A stretch of DNA of 64,000 nt. It comes from a virus. The notes beneath the pieces were generated by a model that was given only the letters and a program-made list of their open reading frames with translations, was not told the origin of the DNA and ran no database searches. Both the position numbers and the translations under genes were made by a program. Location: positions 1 to 64,000 of the IMG/VR virus record IMGVR_UViG_3300032236_000803; one strand, written 5' to 3'. Shown in pieces: positions 48,784 through 60,400 of this stretch (position 1 is its first letter; every line of letters starts with the position of its first letter).

Positions 48784-51700
48784 ATGGCAAATACAGCTCC
48801 AATTCAATTTATAAGGTCATTTACGCCAGGTAAAGTACCTGATGCGGCAAATGTAGCAGTTGGCGGTCTTGCTTTAAATCTAGCAGATAGAATAATTTAT
48901 TCTAAAGATCCAACTGGTAATGTGATTTATTTCATTGATCCAGATGTTAATTCTCTGGCAAACATTGCGAACTCATTATTAGCTGCAGCTAATTCTATTA
49001 CCCCTGCATATACGCAAGCCAATTCAGCATATGCTCAGGCCAATTTAGCGCTGTCTGTAGGTCAACAAGCATATAATACTGCAAATATAGTTTGGAAAGA
49101 AGCTAATTCTGCTTGGATTGAAGCAAACAACGCTTATAATACCGCTAACGCTGCATGGATTCAGGCTAATTCAGCATATAACATAGCAAATTCAATATGG
49201 TCTGAAGCAAATAGTGCTTACATACAAGCAAATAACGCATATAATTTAGCGAGTTACACCTATAGTTTTGCCGCTAATGCTTATATATTTGCATCAAGTA
49301 TAGCTAATAATGCATACAACACTGCTAATTCTGCTTGGTTTACTGCTAACACAGCAAACGCAACTGCTAATATAGCATTAACAAATTCAAAATCAGCATA
49401 TAACACAGCCAATGCTGGATATAATGTTGCTAATCTAGCTTTTGCTTCTGCTAATTCAGCTTGGAATACTGCTAACGCTGGATATAACGTAGCAAATCTT
49501 TCATTCTCGGTTGCCAATGCTGGATTCAATACCGCTAACGCTGGATACAATGTTGCTAATCTAGCTTTTGCTTCTGCTAATTCAGCTTGGAATACTGCTA
49601 ACACTGCTAATGGTACAGCTAATATTGCACTCAGTACAGCACAAGCTGGATACAACAACGCTAATAATGCATATAATAGGGCTAATACAGCATACGCTCA
49701 AGCAAATAGCGCATACACATATGCTTCTAATACTGCAAATAGTGCATTTATTTCAGCTAACTCTGCTTGGAATACAGCTAACGCTGGATATAACGTAGCG
49801 AACCTTTCTTTTGCTGTTGCTAATGCTGGATTCAATACGGCTAATGCTGGATATAATGTAGCTAATCTTTCCTATGTTGTAGCAAATTCAGGTTGGAATA
49901 CAGCTAACGCTGGATACAATGTTGCTAATTTATCGTTTGTTGTCGCTAATTCTGCTTGGAATACTGCAAATACTGCAAACGGTACAGCTAATATTGCTCT
50001 AAGTGTTGCTCAATCCGGATACAATACTGCCAATGCTGGTTATAACACTGCAAATGCAGCGTACAACGTAGCTAATTTATCGTTCAACGTAGCAAATAGT
50101 GCTTGGAATACTGCTAACGCTTCATACGGAGTTGCTAATCTTTCTTATGTTGTAGCAAATAGTGCATGGAATACAGCTAACGCTGCATATGGAGTTGCTA
50201 ATTTATCGTTTGTTGTCGCTAATTCTGCTTGGAATACAGCTAACACCGCTAACGGTACAGCTAATATTGCACTTAGCGTTGCTCAATCGGCATATGGACA
50301 AGCCAATAATGAACCAAAGGGCACAGCTGCGTATGGCGTAGCTAATCTAGCGTTTGCTTCTGCTAACTCTGCTTGGAATACAGCTAACGCAGGATATAAT
50401 GTTGCTAATCTATCATTTGTTGTCGCTAATTCTGCTTGGAATACAGCTAACACCGCAAACGGTACAGCTAATATTGCTTTAAGCGTTGCTCAATCAGCAT
50501 ATAATAATTCAAATTCTGCATTTAATACAGCTAATGCTGGATATAATGTTGCTAATTTATCGTTCAACGTAGCTAACAATGCGTACAATACAGCTAATGC
50601 TGCTTGGGCTGGCGCAAACGCTTCTTATACATATGCATCAAGTACCGCTAACAATGCGTACAATACAGCTAATGCTGCTTGGAGCACGGCTAATTCTAAA
50701 TTTAATACTTCTGGCGGAACTATAACTGGTCCAGTTGTCATTAGTTCATCGTTAAATGTTACAGGAAACGTATATTTTGGAGGTAATGTTACTACGATTA
50801 ATGCTAATAATTTAGCTATCGAAGATAACATGATCTATTTAAACAATGGATCAAACGTTGCTAATCCAGATTTAGGGTTTGCTGGTAATTATAATGACGG
50901 CATTTACCATCATGCTGGTTTTTTCAGAAAAGCATCTGATGGAATTTGGAGAGTTTTTGATAGTTATTTACCAGAACCAGATGCGTCCCCGTACATTGAC
51001 ACGAGTAATTCGTCATTCAGGATTGCTGATTTCCAAGCTAATACAGTATACGCAAATACATTAATAATTTCTTCTAATACGTTAATTACCAATTTAAATT
51101 CAACGTTATTAGGTAATCAACCAAGAAGTTATTACGAAAATTTATCGATTGCTGCGTACGCTACTGGGAATTCTGCATATAATACCGCAAATGCAGGGTA
51201 CAACGTTGCTAATCTCTCATTCAACGTAGCTAATTCTGCGTACAATACAGCTAACGCGGGATACAATGTTGCTAACTTATCTTTTGCAGTTGCCAACGCA
51301 GCATTTAATACAGCCAATGCAGGGTACAATGTTGCTAATCTTTCTTTCAACGTAGCTAATTCAGCTTGGAACACTGCGAATACAGCGAACGGTACTGCTA
51401 ATGTTGCATTAAGTGTTGCTCAATCAAGTTACAATACAGCTAACTCTGGTTATAATGTCGCCAACCTATCTTTTAACGTTGCGAATTCAGCTTGGAATAC
51501 TGCAAATACTGCTAATGGTACTGCTAATATAGCATTAAGCGTTGCTCAATCAAGTTACAATACAGCTAACGCTGGATACAACGTTGCTAATTTAGCATTT
51601 AATTCTGCTAATAACGCATATAGTTACGCGTCAAGTACAGCAAACAACGCTTACATCACCGCGAATTCAGCTTGGGATACTGCTAACACTGCTAACGGTA

Positions 51701-53334
51701 CTGCAAATGTAGCATTAAGCGTTGCGCAATCAAGTTATAATACCGCCAATGCAGGTTATAACGTTGCTAATCTTTCGTTTAACGTAGCTAATTCAGCTTG
51801 GTTTACTGCGAATACTGCTAACGGTACTGCTAACATAGCATTAACAAATGCATCATCAGCGTACAATACTGCCAACGCCGGATACAATGTTGCTAATCTG
51901 TCATTCAATATTGCAAATTCAGCTTGGTTTACTGCGAATACTGCTAACGGAACAGCTAACATTGCGTTGTCTGTTGCTCAGGCAGGATACAATTTAACAA
52001 ATCTTTCGTTTAACGTAGCTAACTCTGCTTGGAATACTGCTAATACTGCTAACGGCACGGCTAACGTTGCATTAAGCGTTGCGCAATCTGGATACAATAC
52101 TGCCAACGCAGGATATAATGTAGCCAATCTATCGTTTGTTGTAGCAAATAACGCTTGGTTTACCGCTAACACAGCTAACGGAACAGCTAACATTGCATTA
52201 AGCGTTGCTCAAGCAGCATATAATCAAGCTAATACAGGCGGCGGTAATACAGTATATGCTGCCTATAACCAAGCAAATGCGGCATATTTGACTGCTAATA
52301 CTGCGAACGGTACAGCTAATATTGCATTAAGCGTTGCTCAAGCAGCATATAATCAAGCTAATACAGGCGGTGGTAATACAGTATATGCTGCTTATAATCA
52401 AGCAAATATTGCATATTTAACTGCCAACACTAAAGTTTACAATTTCAGACAAAATACTGCTCCAACGTCAGCAAATACTAGTGATACTTGGACAAATATT
52501 GATACAGGAGTTATATACGAAAATTGGGGAAATACATCAAATCCTGTTTGGGCAGAATTTGGTCCAACTGGAGTTATGTCTAATTCTGCTCCTGGTATAT
52601 TTTCCGCAATAAGCATTACGTCTGCAAATGGCATATATTCTAACGGACAGATAATAACAAATTATCTACCTACAACGACAACTGGGGCAGCAATACAAAT
52701 TACTTCCGCCAATACAAAAGGCGGTACTGGTTATGCGGATTTTTTACAATTTACAAACCTCTCTGGTGGCGTAACCAATCCGAATAAATGGATTCGTTTA
52801 GATTCTATTGGAAATTTACAAATTGTTAATAGTGCATATCAATCAACATCATTGTCGTTGTCCGATGGAGGAGATTTAACGCTTGCTGGTAATACAACAG
52901 TTAATGGTATAGCTGCTGGATATGCTCCGAATCGTCCTGCATTCCGTATAACAGGTAATGGCGGTTCGATTAGTGCTACTACAACAGTTGCTGGCGGATA
53001 CATGGTTGTCGATTTTAATCAAGGTAGTTATTTGAATACGACAACAGGTATATTTACTGCTCCAGTTGCTGGTTTATATCAAGTCAATGTTGTGGTTAGA
53101 ACACAATCAAACGCTAATCCAACGATTAACCAAATTATCATTAGAAAAACTACATCGGGTAATACTGTTACATCAATCATTATGGTTGAATTTGGAGTTA
53201 ATACTTCGATGAATCACGCTGGCGGTTCTACAATAGTAAAACTGTCGGCTGGAGATACTTTAAAATTTGACGTAACTAGTGGTACAATTAGTTTCGACGG
53301 TAATGATAATTGGTCAGTAGCATACATAGGTTAA
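48784..53334 (+). CDS. Giant repeat-rich tail fibre with C1q-like tip
   Basis: A 1516-residue fibre. After a short N-terminal domain (about 1-70), it has hundreds of residues of a degenerate repeat, N-T-A-N-A-G-Y-N-V-A-N-L-S-F, alternating with N-S-A-W-N-T-A-N-T-A-N-G-T-A-N-I-A-L-S-V-A-Q, which predicts a long trimeric helical shaft. A globular module near 630-780 (D-L-G-F-A-G-N-Y-N-D-G-I-Y-H-H) interrupts the shaft and is shared with the fibre at 57498. The last about 130 residues have the pattern of a C1q/TNF-like head (T-G-I-F-T-A-P-V-A-G-L-Y). It is the probable long tail fibre. Confidence 0.85.
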   Translation: MANTAPIQFIRSFTPGKVPDAANVAVGGLALNLADRIIYSKDPTGNVIYFIDPDVNSLANIANSLLAAANSITPAYTQANSAYAQANLALSVGQQAYNTANIVWKEANSAWIEANNAYNTANAAWIQANSAYNIANSIWSEANSAYIQANNAYNLASYTYSFAANAYIFASSIANNAYNTANSAWFTANTANATANIALTNSKSAYNTANAGYNVANLAFASANSAWNTANAGYNVANLSFSVANAGFNTANAGYNVANLAFASANSAWNTANTANGTANIALSTAQAGYNNANNAYNRANTAYAQANSAYTYASNTANSAFISANSAWNTANAGYNVANLSFAVANAGFNTANAGYNVANLSYVVANSGWNTANAGYNVANLSFVVANSAWNTANTANGTANIALSVAQSGYNTANAGYNTANAAYNVANLSFNVANSAWNTANASYGVANLSYVVANSAWNTANAAYGVANLSFVVANSAWNTANTANGTANIALSVAQSAYGQANNEPKGTAAYGVANLAFASANSAWNTANAGYNVANLSFVVANSAWNTANTANGTANIALSVAQSAYNNSNSAFNTANAGYNVANLSFNVANNAYNTANAAWAGANASYTYASSTANNAYNTANAAWSTANSKFNTSGGTITGPVVISSSLNVTGNVYFGGNVTTINANNLAIEDNMIYLNNGSNVANPDLGFAGNYNDGIYHHAGFFRKASDGIWRVFDSYLPEPDASPYIDTSNSSFRIADFQANTVYANTLIISSNTLITNLNSTLLGNQPRSYYENLSIAAYATGNSAYNTANAGYNVANLSFNVANSAYNTANAGYNVANLSFAVANAAFNTANAGYNVANLSFNVANSAWNTANTANGTANVALSVAQSSYNTANSGYNVANLSFNVANSAWNTANTANGTANIALSVAQSSYNTANAGYNVANLAFNSANNAYSYASSTANNAYITANSAWDTANTANGTANVALSVAQSSYNTANAGYNVANLSFNVANSAWFTANTANGTANIALTNASSAYNTANAGYNVANLSFNIANSAWFTANTANGTANIALSVAQAGYNLTNLSFNVANSAWNTANTANGTANVALSVAQSGYNTANAGYNVANLSFVVANNAWFTANTANGTANIALSVAQAAYNQANTGGGNTVYAAYNQANAAYLTANTANGTANIALSVAQAAYNQANTGGGNTVYAAYNQANIAYLTANTKVYNFRQNTAPTSANTSDTWTNIDTGVIYENWGNTSNPVWAEFGPTGVMSNSAPGIFSAISITSANGIYSNGQIITNYLPTTTTGAAIQITSANTKGGTGYADFLQFTNLSGGVTNPNKWIRLDSIGNLQIVNSAYQSTSLSLSDGGDLTLAGNTTVNGIAAGYAPNRPAFRITGNGGSISATTTVAGGYMVVDFNQGSYLNTTTGIFTAPVAGLYQVNVVVRTQSNANPTINQIIIRKTTSGNTVTSIIMVEFGVNTSMNHAGGSTIVKLSAGDTLKFDVTSGTISFDGNDNWSVAYIG
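50644..51162 (+). repeat. Fibre module duplicated at 58386-58901
   Basis: A roughly 170-codon module, S-K-F-N-T-S-G-G through N-L-S-I-A-A-Y, recurs almost unchanged in protein sequence in the fibre at 57498-61589 (nucleotides about 58386-58901). Nucleotide copies differ mainly at third positions. This marks a duplicated or recombining receptor-binding domain. Confidence 0.8.
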
Positions 53335-53337
53335 ACG

Positions 53338-54519
53338 ATGTCTATAATTCAATTTCCAAGTAATCCATTTTTATACCAAACATTTACAGTCGGTAGTAAG
53401 ACTTGGATATGGAACGGGTATGCTTGGGATTTACAAACAGCCAATAATTCAAGTTTAACTACAAACATTACAGCAGCTTGGAATACGGCTAATACTGCAA
53501 ATGCTACTGCTAACATTGCATTAAGCGTTGCGCAAGCAGCATATAACCAAGCGAATATTGGCGGTGGTGGGGGAAGCAGCACAGCTAATGCAGCATACAG
53601 CGTTGCTAATACTGCATATTTAACAGCTAACTCTGCTTGGTTTACTGCGAATACGGCTAATGCTACTGCTAATATAGCTCTATCCGTTTCTCAATCCGCG
53701 TATAACAATTCTAATGCGGCATTTAATACAGCCAATGCAGGATACAACGTAGCAAATCTTTCATTCAATGTAGCTAATTCAGCTTGGAACACTGCAAATA
53801 CAGCGAACGGTACTGCTAATATTGCATTAAGTGTTGCTCAATCTGGATATAATAATTCTAATGCGGCATTTAATACAGCCAATGCAGCGTATAACGTTGC
53901 TAATTTAGCGTTTGTTGTAGCAAACTCTGCTTGGTTTACTGCGAATACAGCAAACGCTACTGCTAATATCGCCCTATCCATTTCTCAATCTGCATATAAC
54001 CAAGGAAACGCTGCATACTCCCAAGCTAATTCTAAAATATATGCATTTTTCCAGAATACGGCTCCAACTTCAGCAAATTCTCATGATTTATGGATAAACA
54101 ATGATACCGGAAGCGTTTATGAAAATTTCGGAAATACTTCCGCTCCTATATGGGCAGAATTTGGTCCAACAGGCATATCTATCAGTTCAACCACGACTAG
54201 AATACAAACTATTTCTGATTCAACTTCTATAACAATTAATACAGATATAACTGATATTGCTATACAAGTAAATACGCAAGCAGCAGGAACTTTGACAATT
54301 AATTCTCCAACTGGATCTTTTATCGAAGGACAAAAATTTATATTAAGACTGAAATGTACCAATTCACAAACATTATCTTGGAATCCTATATTTGTTGGAT
54401 CATCGGACGTGGCTCTTCCATCAACTACAACTGGAAGTTCAAAAACGGATTATCTTGGATTCGTATATAACGCTATAGACAGTAAATGGAACTTATTGGC
54501 AAAGAATTTTGGTTATTAA
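53338..54519 (+). CDS. Tail fibre protein with shared N-terminus
   Basis: A 393-residue fibre. Its N-terminus (Q-F-P-S-N-P-F-L-Y-Q-T-F-T-V-G-S-K-T-W-I-W-N-G) closely resembles that of the fibre at 57498, suggesting a common attachment module. The middle is the A-N-T-A-N-A-T-A-N-I-A-L-S-V shaft repeat. The C-terminal about 110 residues are a beta-type domain (T-I-N-S-P-T-G-S-F-I-E-G-Q-K-F). It starts directly after the giant fibre. Confidence 0.75.
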   Translation: MSIIQFPSNPFLYQTFTVGSKTWIWNGYAWDLQTANNSSLTTNITAAWNTANTANATANIALSVAQAAYNQANIGGGGGSSTANAAYSVANTAYLTANSAWFTANTANATANIALSVSQSAYNNSNAAFNTANAGYNVANLSFNVANSAWNTANTANGTANIALSVAQSGYNNSNAAFNTANAAYNVANLAFVVANSAWFTANTANATANIALSISQSAYNQGNAAYSQANSKIYAFFQNTAPTSANSHDLWINNDTGSVYENFGNTSAPIWAEFGPTGISISSTTTRIQTISDSTSITINTDITDIAIQVNTQAAGTLTINSPTGSFIEGQKFILRLKCTNSQTLSWNPIFVGSSDVALPSTTTGSSKTDYLGFVYNAIDSKWNLLAKNFGY

Positions 54520-54536
54520 TTGGCGGTATTTTTTAG

Positions 54537-54737
54537 ATGAACGAATTACATATTTTAGAAAATGGATGGTATAAAATAGATTTTGAAGCTGGTATTTATC
54601 CTTACATATGCAAAGATTCTATAATTTTGCCTCCTGAAAAATACAACCAATTATCAAAAGATGATATTAATGCATTAATATCAGAAAAATATAATATTTG
54701 GATTGATTACATTAACAACTTAAATTCTGAAAATTAA
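54537..54737 (+). CDS. Small putative fibre chaperone
   Basis: A 66-residue acidic protein (M-N-E-L-H-I-L-E-N-G-W-Y-K-I-D-F) with no recognised domain. It sits between two fibre genes, two bases before the next start, in the place where T4-like phages often encode short assembly helpers. Function unknown. Confidence 0.5.
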   Translation: MNELHILENGWYKIDFEAGIYPYICKDSIILPPEKYNQLSKDDINALISEKYNIWIDYINNLNSEN

Positions 54738-54739
54738 TT

Positions 54740-57463
54740 ATGACTACTTATTATTGGGTCGGAGGATCAGGAACTTGGGATAATGCCAATACAATTAATT
54801 GGTCAACTAGCTCTGGCGGAGCTGGTTCTGCGGGAATACCGACTGGTTCAGATGATGTATTTTTTGACGCTAATTCTAATTCTAGCTCATACATAATAAC
54901 TCTTGCTTCCAGTACTTTAACGGCAGGAAATTGCAGAAACCTAACTATTTCAGGGCCATCGAGTGGAAACGTAAGTTTCGGTACTTCAGCTTTTGGGTAT
55001 CTTAATTTAACTGGATCAATGTACATGAGTTCCTCTGGAATATTAGTTGGTAGCGGATATAAACAAATAACACATTCGCCTTATGCTAATTCAACTATAG
55101 CAGTTTCTCTCCCATACAATACTCTTTATATAAATTACATATTAAATCCAAATCAATATGAAATAACATTAGCGTCTGCTTTTATGGCTGGAGGAAGTTG
55201 GACTATTAATAGTAGTTTAAATACCGCTGGATATGCTATATCCACGTTAGGATTTACTAATACAGGAACCGCGACAAGATCATTAAAATTAGGTTCTAGT
55301 ATCATATACATGAACGGTAACGCTTTTGCATTAAACGGTACTGGATTGATATTAGATGCTGGGACTTCGACAATAATACAAACATCAACAACGGGATATC
55401 CTATAACGTTAACAGGAACATCTGTAAATTTATATAATCTCGTCTATATCGCAAATGCTACTAACTATAATATAACAACAGTAAATCCTGCGACTTTTAA
55501 TACAATCAGTTTAGGGAGAAGCGACAACTCTACTGTATCTACTAAATGGGCAGGTAGAATAAATGCCAATACGTTAGACTTAGGATCACCTTTAAATCCG
55601 TCGTCAAGAATATTTTTCGAAGGATTATATGGAACCCCAGCGACAATAAATGCTAATGTCGTTAATAATTTTTCATATTTGGATTTTTTCAATATTAATG
55701 GATCTGGTGGCTTATCGTCAACAGCAAACAGTATTGGTGATTGGGGAGGAAATAGTGGAATAACTTTCGACCCGCCAATGACTCTTTATTGGGCAGGTCC
55801 AATTAATGGTGGGACTTTACAAGATAGTAATGTTTGGGCTTCTTTTGATGGCGGTTCTGCAAATTCCGCATTATATCCATTAGCACAACATACGATAAAC
55901 GTTACAGACACTATATTAAGTAATACTGCTAATTTATATTTAGGAAAAATTGGTACGGTAGTTCCAACTTATAAAAATACTATTGGATCAATTAATACGC
56001 TATCTAGATCATTACCATTAACTATTGGAACAGGCGTTTCGACTTATACCACAATTTGGTGTTCTGGTGATATGATATTCGGCCCATCGATATCATATAA
56101 AAGCATAGTCGGTTCATCATCCATTGTGTTCTATGGTAATAATAATCAATTTTATTATTATTCGAATACGTCTGGTCCAAACGTATCATTTATTAATGTG
56201 GACAAATATTCCGGTAAGTTGACGTTGGGCAGTAATTTAAATTCAACCGCGTCAATTTCTTTCAGTTCAGGAATTATAGATTTAAATGCAAAATCATTAA
56301 CCACATCATCTTTTAGTGGATATGATTCAGCCAACACATCTAAACCAGTAACTATAATATCAAACGGAGCAAATATAACTGTTACCGGAGCAGGAACTAC
56401 GATATCGTCACCTTTCGATCTATCGTACACGACTCCTTCTAATTTCAATTTAAACGGTCTTTTAAACGTTAGCGTAGTTAATCCAACTTCTACTCCTACT
56501 GGCGTATATACTGGATCGGCTCAATCGGTATCAACTAATGTTAATATAAGGTTTGTAAGCGGATCATACCCGTTAACGTTTACAACTTCCGCTAACAACG
56601 TGACATTCTCCGGATTTTCTGGTTCATTAGTTGCTGGCACTAGAACAATTTATGGTTCATTAACGTTGTCACCTAATATGACTGTAGCGCCTACTACGTT
56701 AGTGACTACTTTCAGCACTGGTAGTAATACCTTTATAAAAACGTCAAACGTAGCGATGCCAATACCTATAACAATATTTACACAAGGGTCAGGGTCTTTT
56801 ACAGCGTTGGACAATCTTAATATGGGAACTTCGGCATTTACCATATCTCCTTATGGAACGTTTAACGCAAACAACAACAATATAATTTGCGGTAGCGTTA
56901 ATGTCCCAGCTGCATGTGCCGCTCCAAAAATAATTACAATGGGAAATGGAACTTGGAATATAACAGGAAATGCTTGGAATATGTTAGGTAGTAACATAAC
57001 CATATATCCGAATAATTCCACCATCATTTTAAGTAATAATACAATAAGTAAAACGTTTGTTGGCGGGTCTAGCCAAACCTATTACAATTTAGTCATAGGA
57101 GGAATTGGAAATACTACAATATCGGGAAATAATACGTTTAATAACATAACAAATACCATAGCTCCTGCTAACGTAATTTTCACTTCCAACACCATACAAA
57201 CAGTTTCTAATTTCGGATTATCTGGTAATTCTGGGAATTTAATATCAATATATTCAACTTCTCCGAATTACAAATCGACGTTAGTTAAATCTGGCGCAGG
57301 AACAATAACAGTAAATTATTTGAACATTTCTTCTAGTAATGCTTACCCAACATTAACTTGGTATGCTAATAATTCATCTAACGTTTCTAATGTAATTGGA
57401 TGGATTTTTAACGCTAATCCAATCACAATGGTTACGACTGGGAATTTCTTTGCTTTCTTCTGA
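54740..57463 (+). CDS. Large beta-rich adhesin-like protein
   Basis: A 907-residue protein beginning T-Y-Y-W-V-G-G-S-G-T-W-D-N-A-N-T-I-N-W-S. The Y-W-V-G-G-S-G-T-W-D opening is found in large bacterial and phage surface proteins with repeated beta-helix units. The rest is Ser/Thr/Asn-rich with regularly spaced I-T-L and L-T-L strands, consistent with a parallel beta-helix. A related motif W-A-G-P-I-N-G-G-T-L-Q-D-S-N-V-W appears near residue 354. A role in receptor binding or polysaccharide contact is likely, but no catalytic motif is seen. Confidence 0.65.
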   Translation: MTTYYWVGGSGTWDNANTINWSTSSGGAGSAGIPTGSDDVFFDANSNSSSYIITLASSTLTAGNCRNLTISGPSSGNVSFGTSAFGYLNLTGSMYMSSSGILVGSGYKQITHSPYANSTIAVSLPYNTLYINYILNPNQYEITLASAFMAGGSWTINSSLNTAGYAISTLGFTNTGTATRSLKLGSSIIYMNGNAFALNGTGLILDAGTSTIIQTSTTGYPITLTGTSVNLYNLVYIANATNYNITTVNPATFNTISLGRSDNSTVSTKWAGRINANTLDLGSPLNPSSRIFFEGLYGTPATINANVVNNFSYLDFFNINGSGGLSSTANSIGDWGGNSGITFDPPMTLYWAGPINGGTLQDSNVWASFDGGSANSALYPLAQHTINVTDTILSNTANLYLGKIGTVVPTYKNTIGSINTLSRSLPLTIGTGVSTYTTIWCSGDMIFGPSISYKSIVGSSSIVFYGNNNQFYYYSNTSGPNVSFINVDKYSGKLTLGSNLNSTASISFSSGIIDLNAKSLTTSSFSGYDSANTSKPVTIISNGANITVTGAGTTISSPFDLSYTTPSNFNLNGLLNVSVVNPTSTPTGVYTGSAQSVSTNVNIRFVSGSYPLTFTTSANNVTFSGFSGSLVAGTRTIYGSLTLSPNMTVAPTTLVTTFSTGSNTFIKTSNVAMPIPITIFTQGSGSFTALDNLNMGTSAFTISPYGTFNANNNNIICGSVNVPAACAAPKIITMGNGTWNITGNAWNMLGSNITIYPNNSTIILSNNTISKTFVGGSSQTYYNLVIGGIGNTTISGNNTFNNITNTIAPANVIFTSNTIQTVSNFGLSGNSGNLISIYSTSPNYKSTLVKSGAGTITVNYLNISSSNAYPTLTWYANNSSNVSNVIGWIFNANPITMVTTGNFFAFF

Positions 57464-57464
57464 T

Positions 57465-57472
57465 TATAAATA
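57465..57472 (+). promoter_or_regulatory. T4-type late promoter
   Basis: Exact TATAAATA, 25 bases before the fibre gene at 57498. Confidence 0.7.
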
Positions 57473-57497
57473 ATAAAAACCACAGAGTATAGTATAA

Positions 57498-60400
57498 ATG
57501 GCTATAAATTTCCCACTATCCCCAGCGTTAAATCAACTATATACATATGGGTCAAAAACTTGGTATTGGAATGGTAGCGCATGGAATTTATCCACTATAG
57601 ATGCTACCCCAATATCCACTACGGCAAATTTAGCATTCGTACAAGCAAATAACGCTTGGTTAGCTGCTAACACCGCTAATGCTACTGCTAACATTGCGTT
57701 GTCTGTTGCACAATCAGCATATGGACAAGCGAATTCTGAACCTGCTGGTACTGCTGCATATAGAACAGCTAATGCAGGATACAACGTTGCTAACTTATCG
57801 TTCTCTGTCGCTAACTCTGCTTGGTTTACAGCCAATACTGCTAACGGTACAGCTAATATTGCGTTAAGCGTTGCGCAGTCAGCATATAACAATTCAAATT
57901 CTGGATACAATACCGCTAACGCAGCGTATAACGTTGCTAACTTGGCATTTGCTTCTGCCAATTCCGCTTGGAACACTGCTAATACTGCTAATACAACAGC
58001 TAATATCGCATTGTCTGTTGCCCAATCCGGATACAACACTGCTAATGCAGGATACAACGTTGCTAACTTGGCATTTGCTTCTGCCAATTCCGCTTGGAAC
58101 ACTGCTAACGCAGGATATAATGTAGCGAATCTTTCATTCAATGTAGCTAACTCTGCTTGGAACACTGCCAATACTGCTAATGGAACTGCAAATATAGCAT
58201 TGAGCGTTGCGCAGTCAGCGTATAATAATTCAAATTCTGGATACAATACAGCTAACGCAGGATACAATGTTGCTAATTTATCATTTGCAGCTGCTAATTC
58301 TGCTTGGAACACCGCTAACGCAGCGTATAATGTTGCTAATAACGCTTGGGCTGGAGCTAATGCTGCATATACATACGCTTCTAGTACAGCAAATAATGCT
58401 TACAATACAGCTAACTCTGCTTGGAGCACTGCTAATTCCAAATTTAATACTTCTGGCGGTAATATAACTGGACCAGTAACTATTAATTCTACGTTGACTG
58501 TAACAGGAAACGTAACTTTCGGCGGTAATGTATTTAATTTAAACGCAAATAATTTAACTATTGAAGATAATATGATTTATCTCAATAGTACATCGAATGT
58601 TGCTAATCCCGATCTTGGGTTTGCTGGTAATTATAATGACGGTATTTACCATCATGCTGGTTTTTTCAGAAAAGCATCTGACGGTATTTGGAGAGTTTTT
58701 GACAGTTATCTTCCAGAACCTGACGCTTCGCCTTATATCGATACCAGTAATTCTTCGTTTAGAATTGCTGATTTCCAAGCTAACACGGTTTATGCTAACA
58801 CTTTAATAATTTCTTCTAATACGCTAATAGCAAATTTAAATTCAACATTATTAGGAAATCAGCCAAGAAGTTATTACGAAAATTTATCAATTGCTGCGTA
58901 TAACACCGCTAATGCTGGCTATAGCGTTGCTAATTCCGCATTTAATACGGCAAATGCTGGATACAATGTAGCTAATTTATCGTTCAGCGTAGCAAATAGT
59001 GCATATAATACTGCAAATGCTGGATACAATGTAGCTAATTTATCGTTCAGCGTAGCAAATAGTGCATATAATACAGCTAACGCTGGATACAATGTAGCAA
59101 ATCTTTCATTCAACGTAGCTAACTCTGCTTGGAACACAGCTAACACCGCTAATGGTACAGCTAACATTGCATTAAGCATTGCTCAATCAGGTTACAATAC
59201 TGCTAACGCTGGTTATAATGTAGCTAATTTATCGTTCAGCGTAGCAAATAGTGCATATAATACAGCTAACGCTGGATACAATGTTGCGAACAATGCTTGG
59301 TTTACTGCCAATACAGCCAATTCCACAGCTAATATAGCATTAAGCGTTTCTCAATCTGGATATAATACAGCTAACGCAGGGTATAATGTAGCAAATCTTT
59401 CATTCAATGTAGCTAACTCTGCTTGGAATACTGCTAACACGGCTAATGGTACAGCTAATATAGCATTGTCTGTCGCGCAAGCAGCATACGGACAAGCAAA
59501 TACAGAACCAACTGGTACAGCCGCATATAAAACCGCTAATGCTGCATATAATGTTGCAAATAGCGCTTGGTTTACTGCTAATACAGCTAATGCAACTGCT
59601 AATATTGCGTTGAGCATTGCCCAATCAGGATATAACGCGGCTAATAACGCTTTATCAAACACAGGGAATATCATAACAGTAAATTCCCAATCGATATTAT
59701 TTGTATCAAACACAACTCCATCTAACGCAATCAATAATGGCGCATTAGTCGTTTCTGGCGGTGTTGGTATTGCTGGTAACGCTTATCATGGCGGTCTTGT
59801 ATCTGCAAATAATGGATTATATTCAAGTAACAATTTCACTGGTTCATATACAGACGGTATTGTCGTTGATTACGTAACTGGTAATGGTAGAATTTCAGTT
59901 GGTACTGCTGACGGCATTACTTTCTATAACGGCGGTGTTGCTAATAACCAATTATTAGCTATTTCATCTAACGGCGTTATGTTTGCCGGACAGATATATT
60001 CGTCTAATACGATAACTGCAAACACGTTTACAGGGTCCGGAGCTGGATTAACCGGAACAGCGTCAAATTTAACGGCTAACGTCGCAACGTATGTAACAAT
60101 ATCAAATACAACCAACGGAATATATTATCCGCAGTTGACAAATAATGTATCCGGTAACAACCAAACGTATGCTAATAGTGCATATGTGTTTGATGTTGCT
60201 AATAGTTACTTTGGCGTTGGTAATGCTCCTCAAGCGGCATTAGACGTTACTGGAGCTATCCGATCAAATGGTCTTTCCGTAATTTCAATAACTACAAATA
60301 CAGGAGCTAACGCTACAGTATACGCTGGGGCAGTAATCCAGAATCAAGTATCTGCGAATATTACTGGAGCTGTAGGAGTAGGTGGTTTTTATGGTTCTTC

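Noticed and set aside
48784-53334. CRISPR-like or tandem DNA repeat array
   Set aside because: The repeats are in-frame, degenerate at synonymous sites and encode a fibre shaft.
57533-58312. Long antisense open frame (259 codons) opposite a fibre gene
   Set aside because: It is a by-product of the Ala-Asn repeat composition, has no start context, and mirrors the repeat of the true gene.
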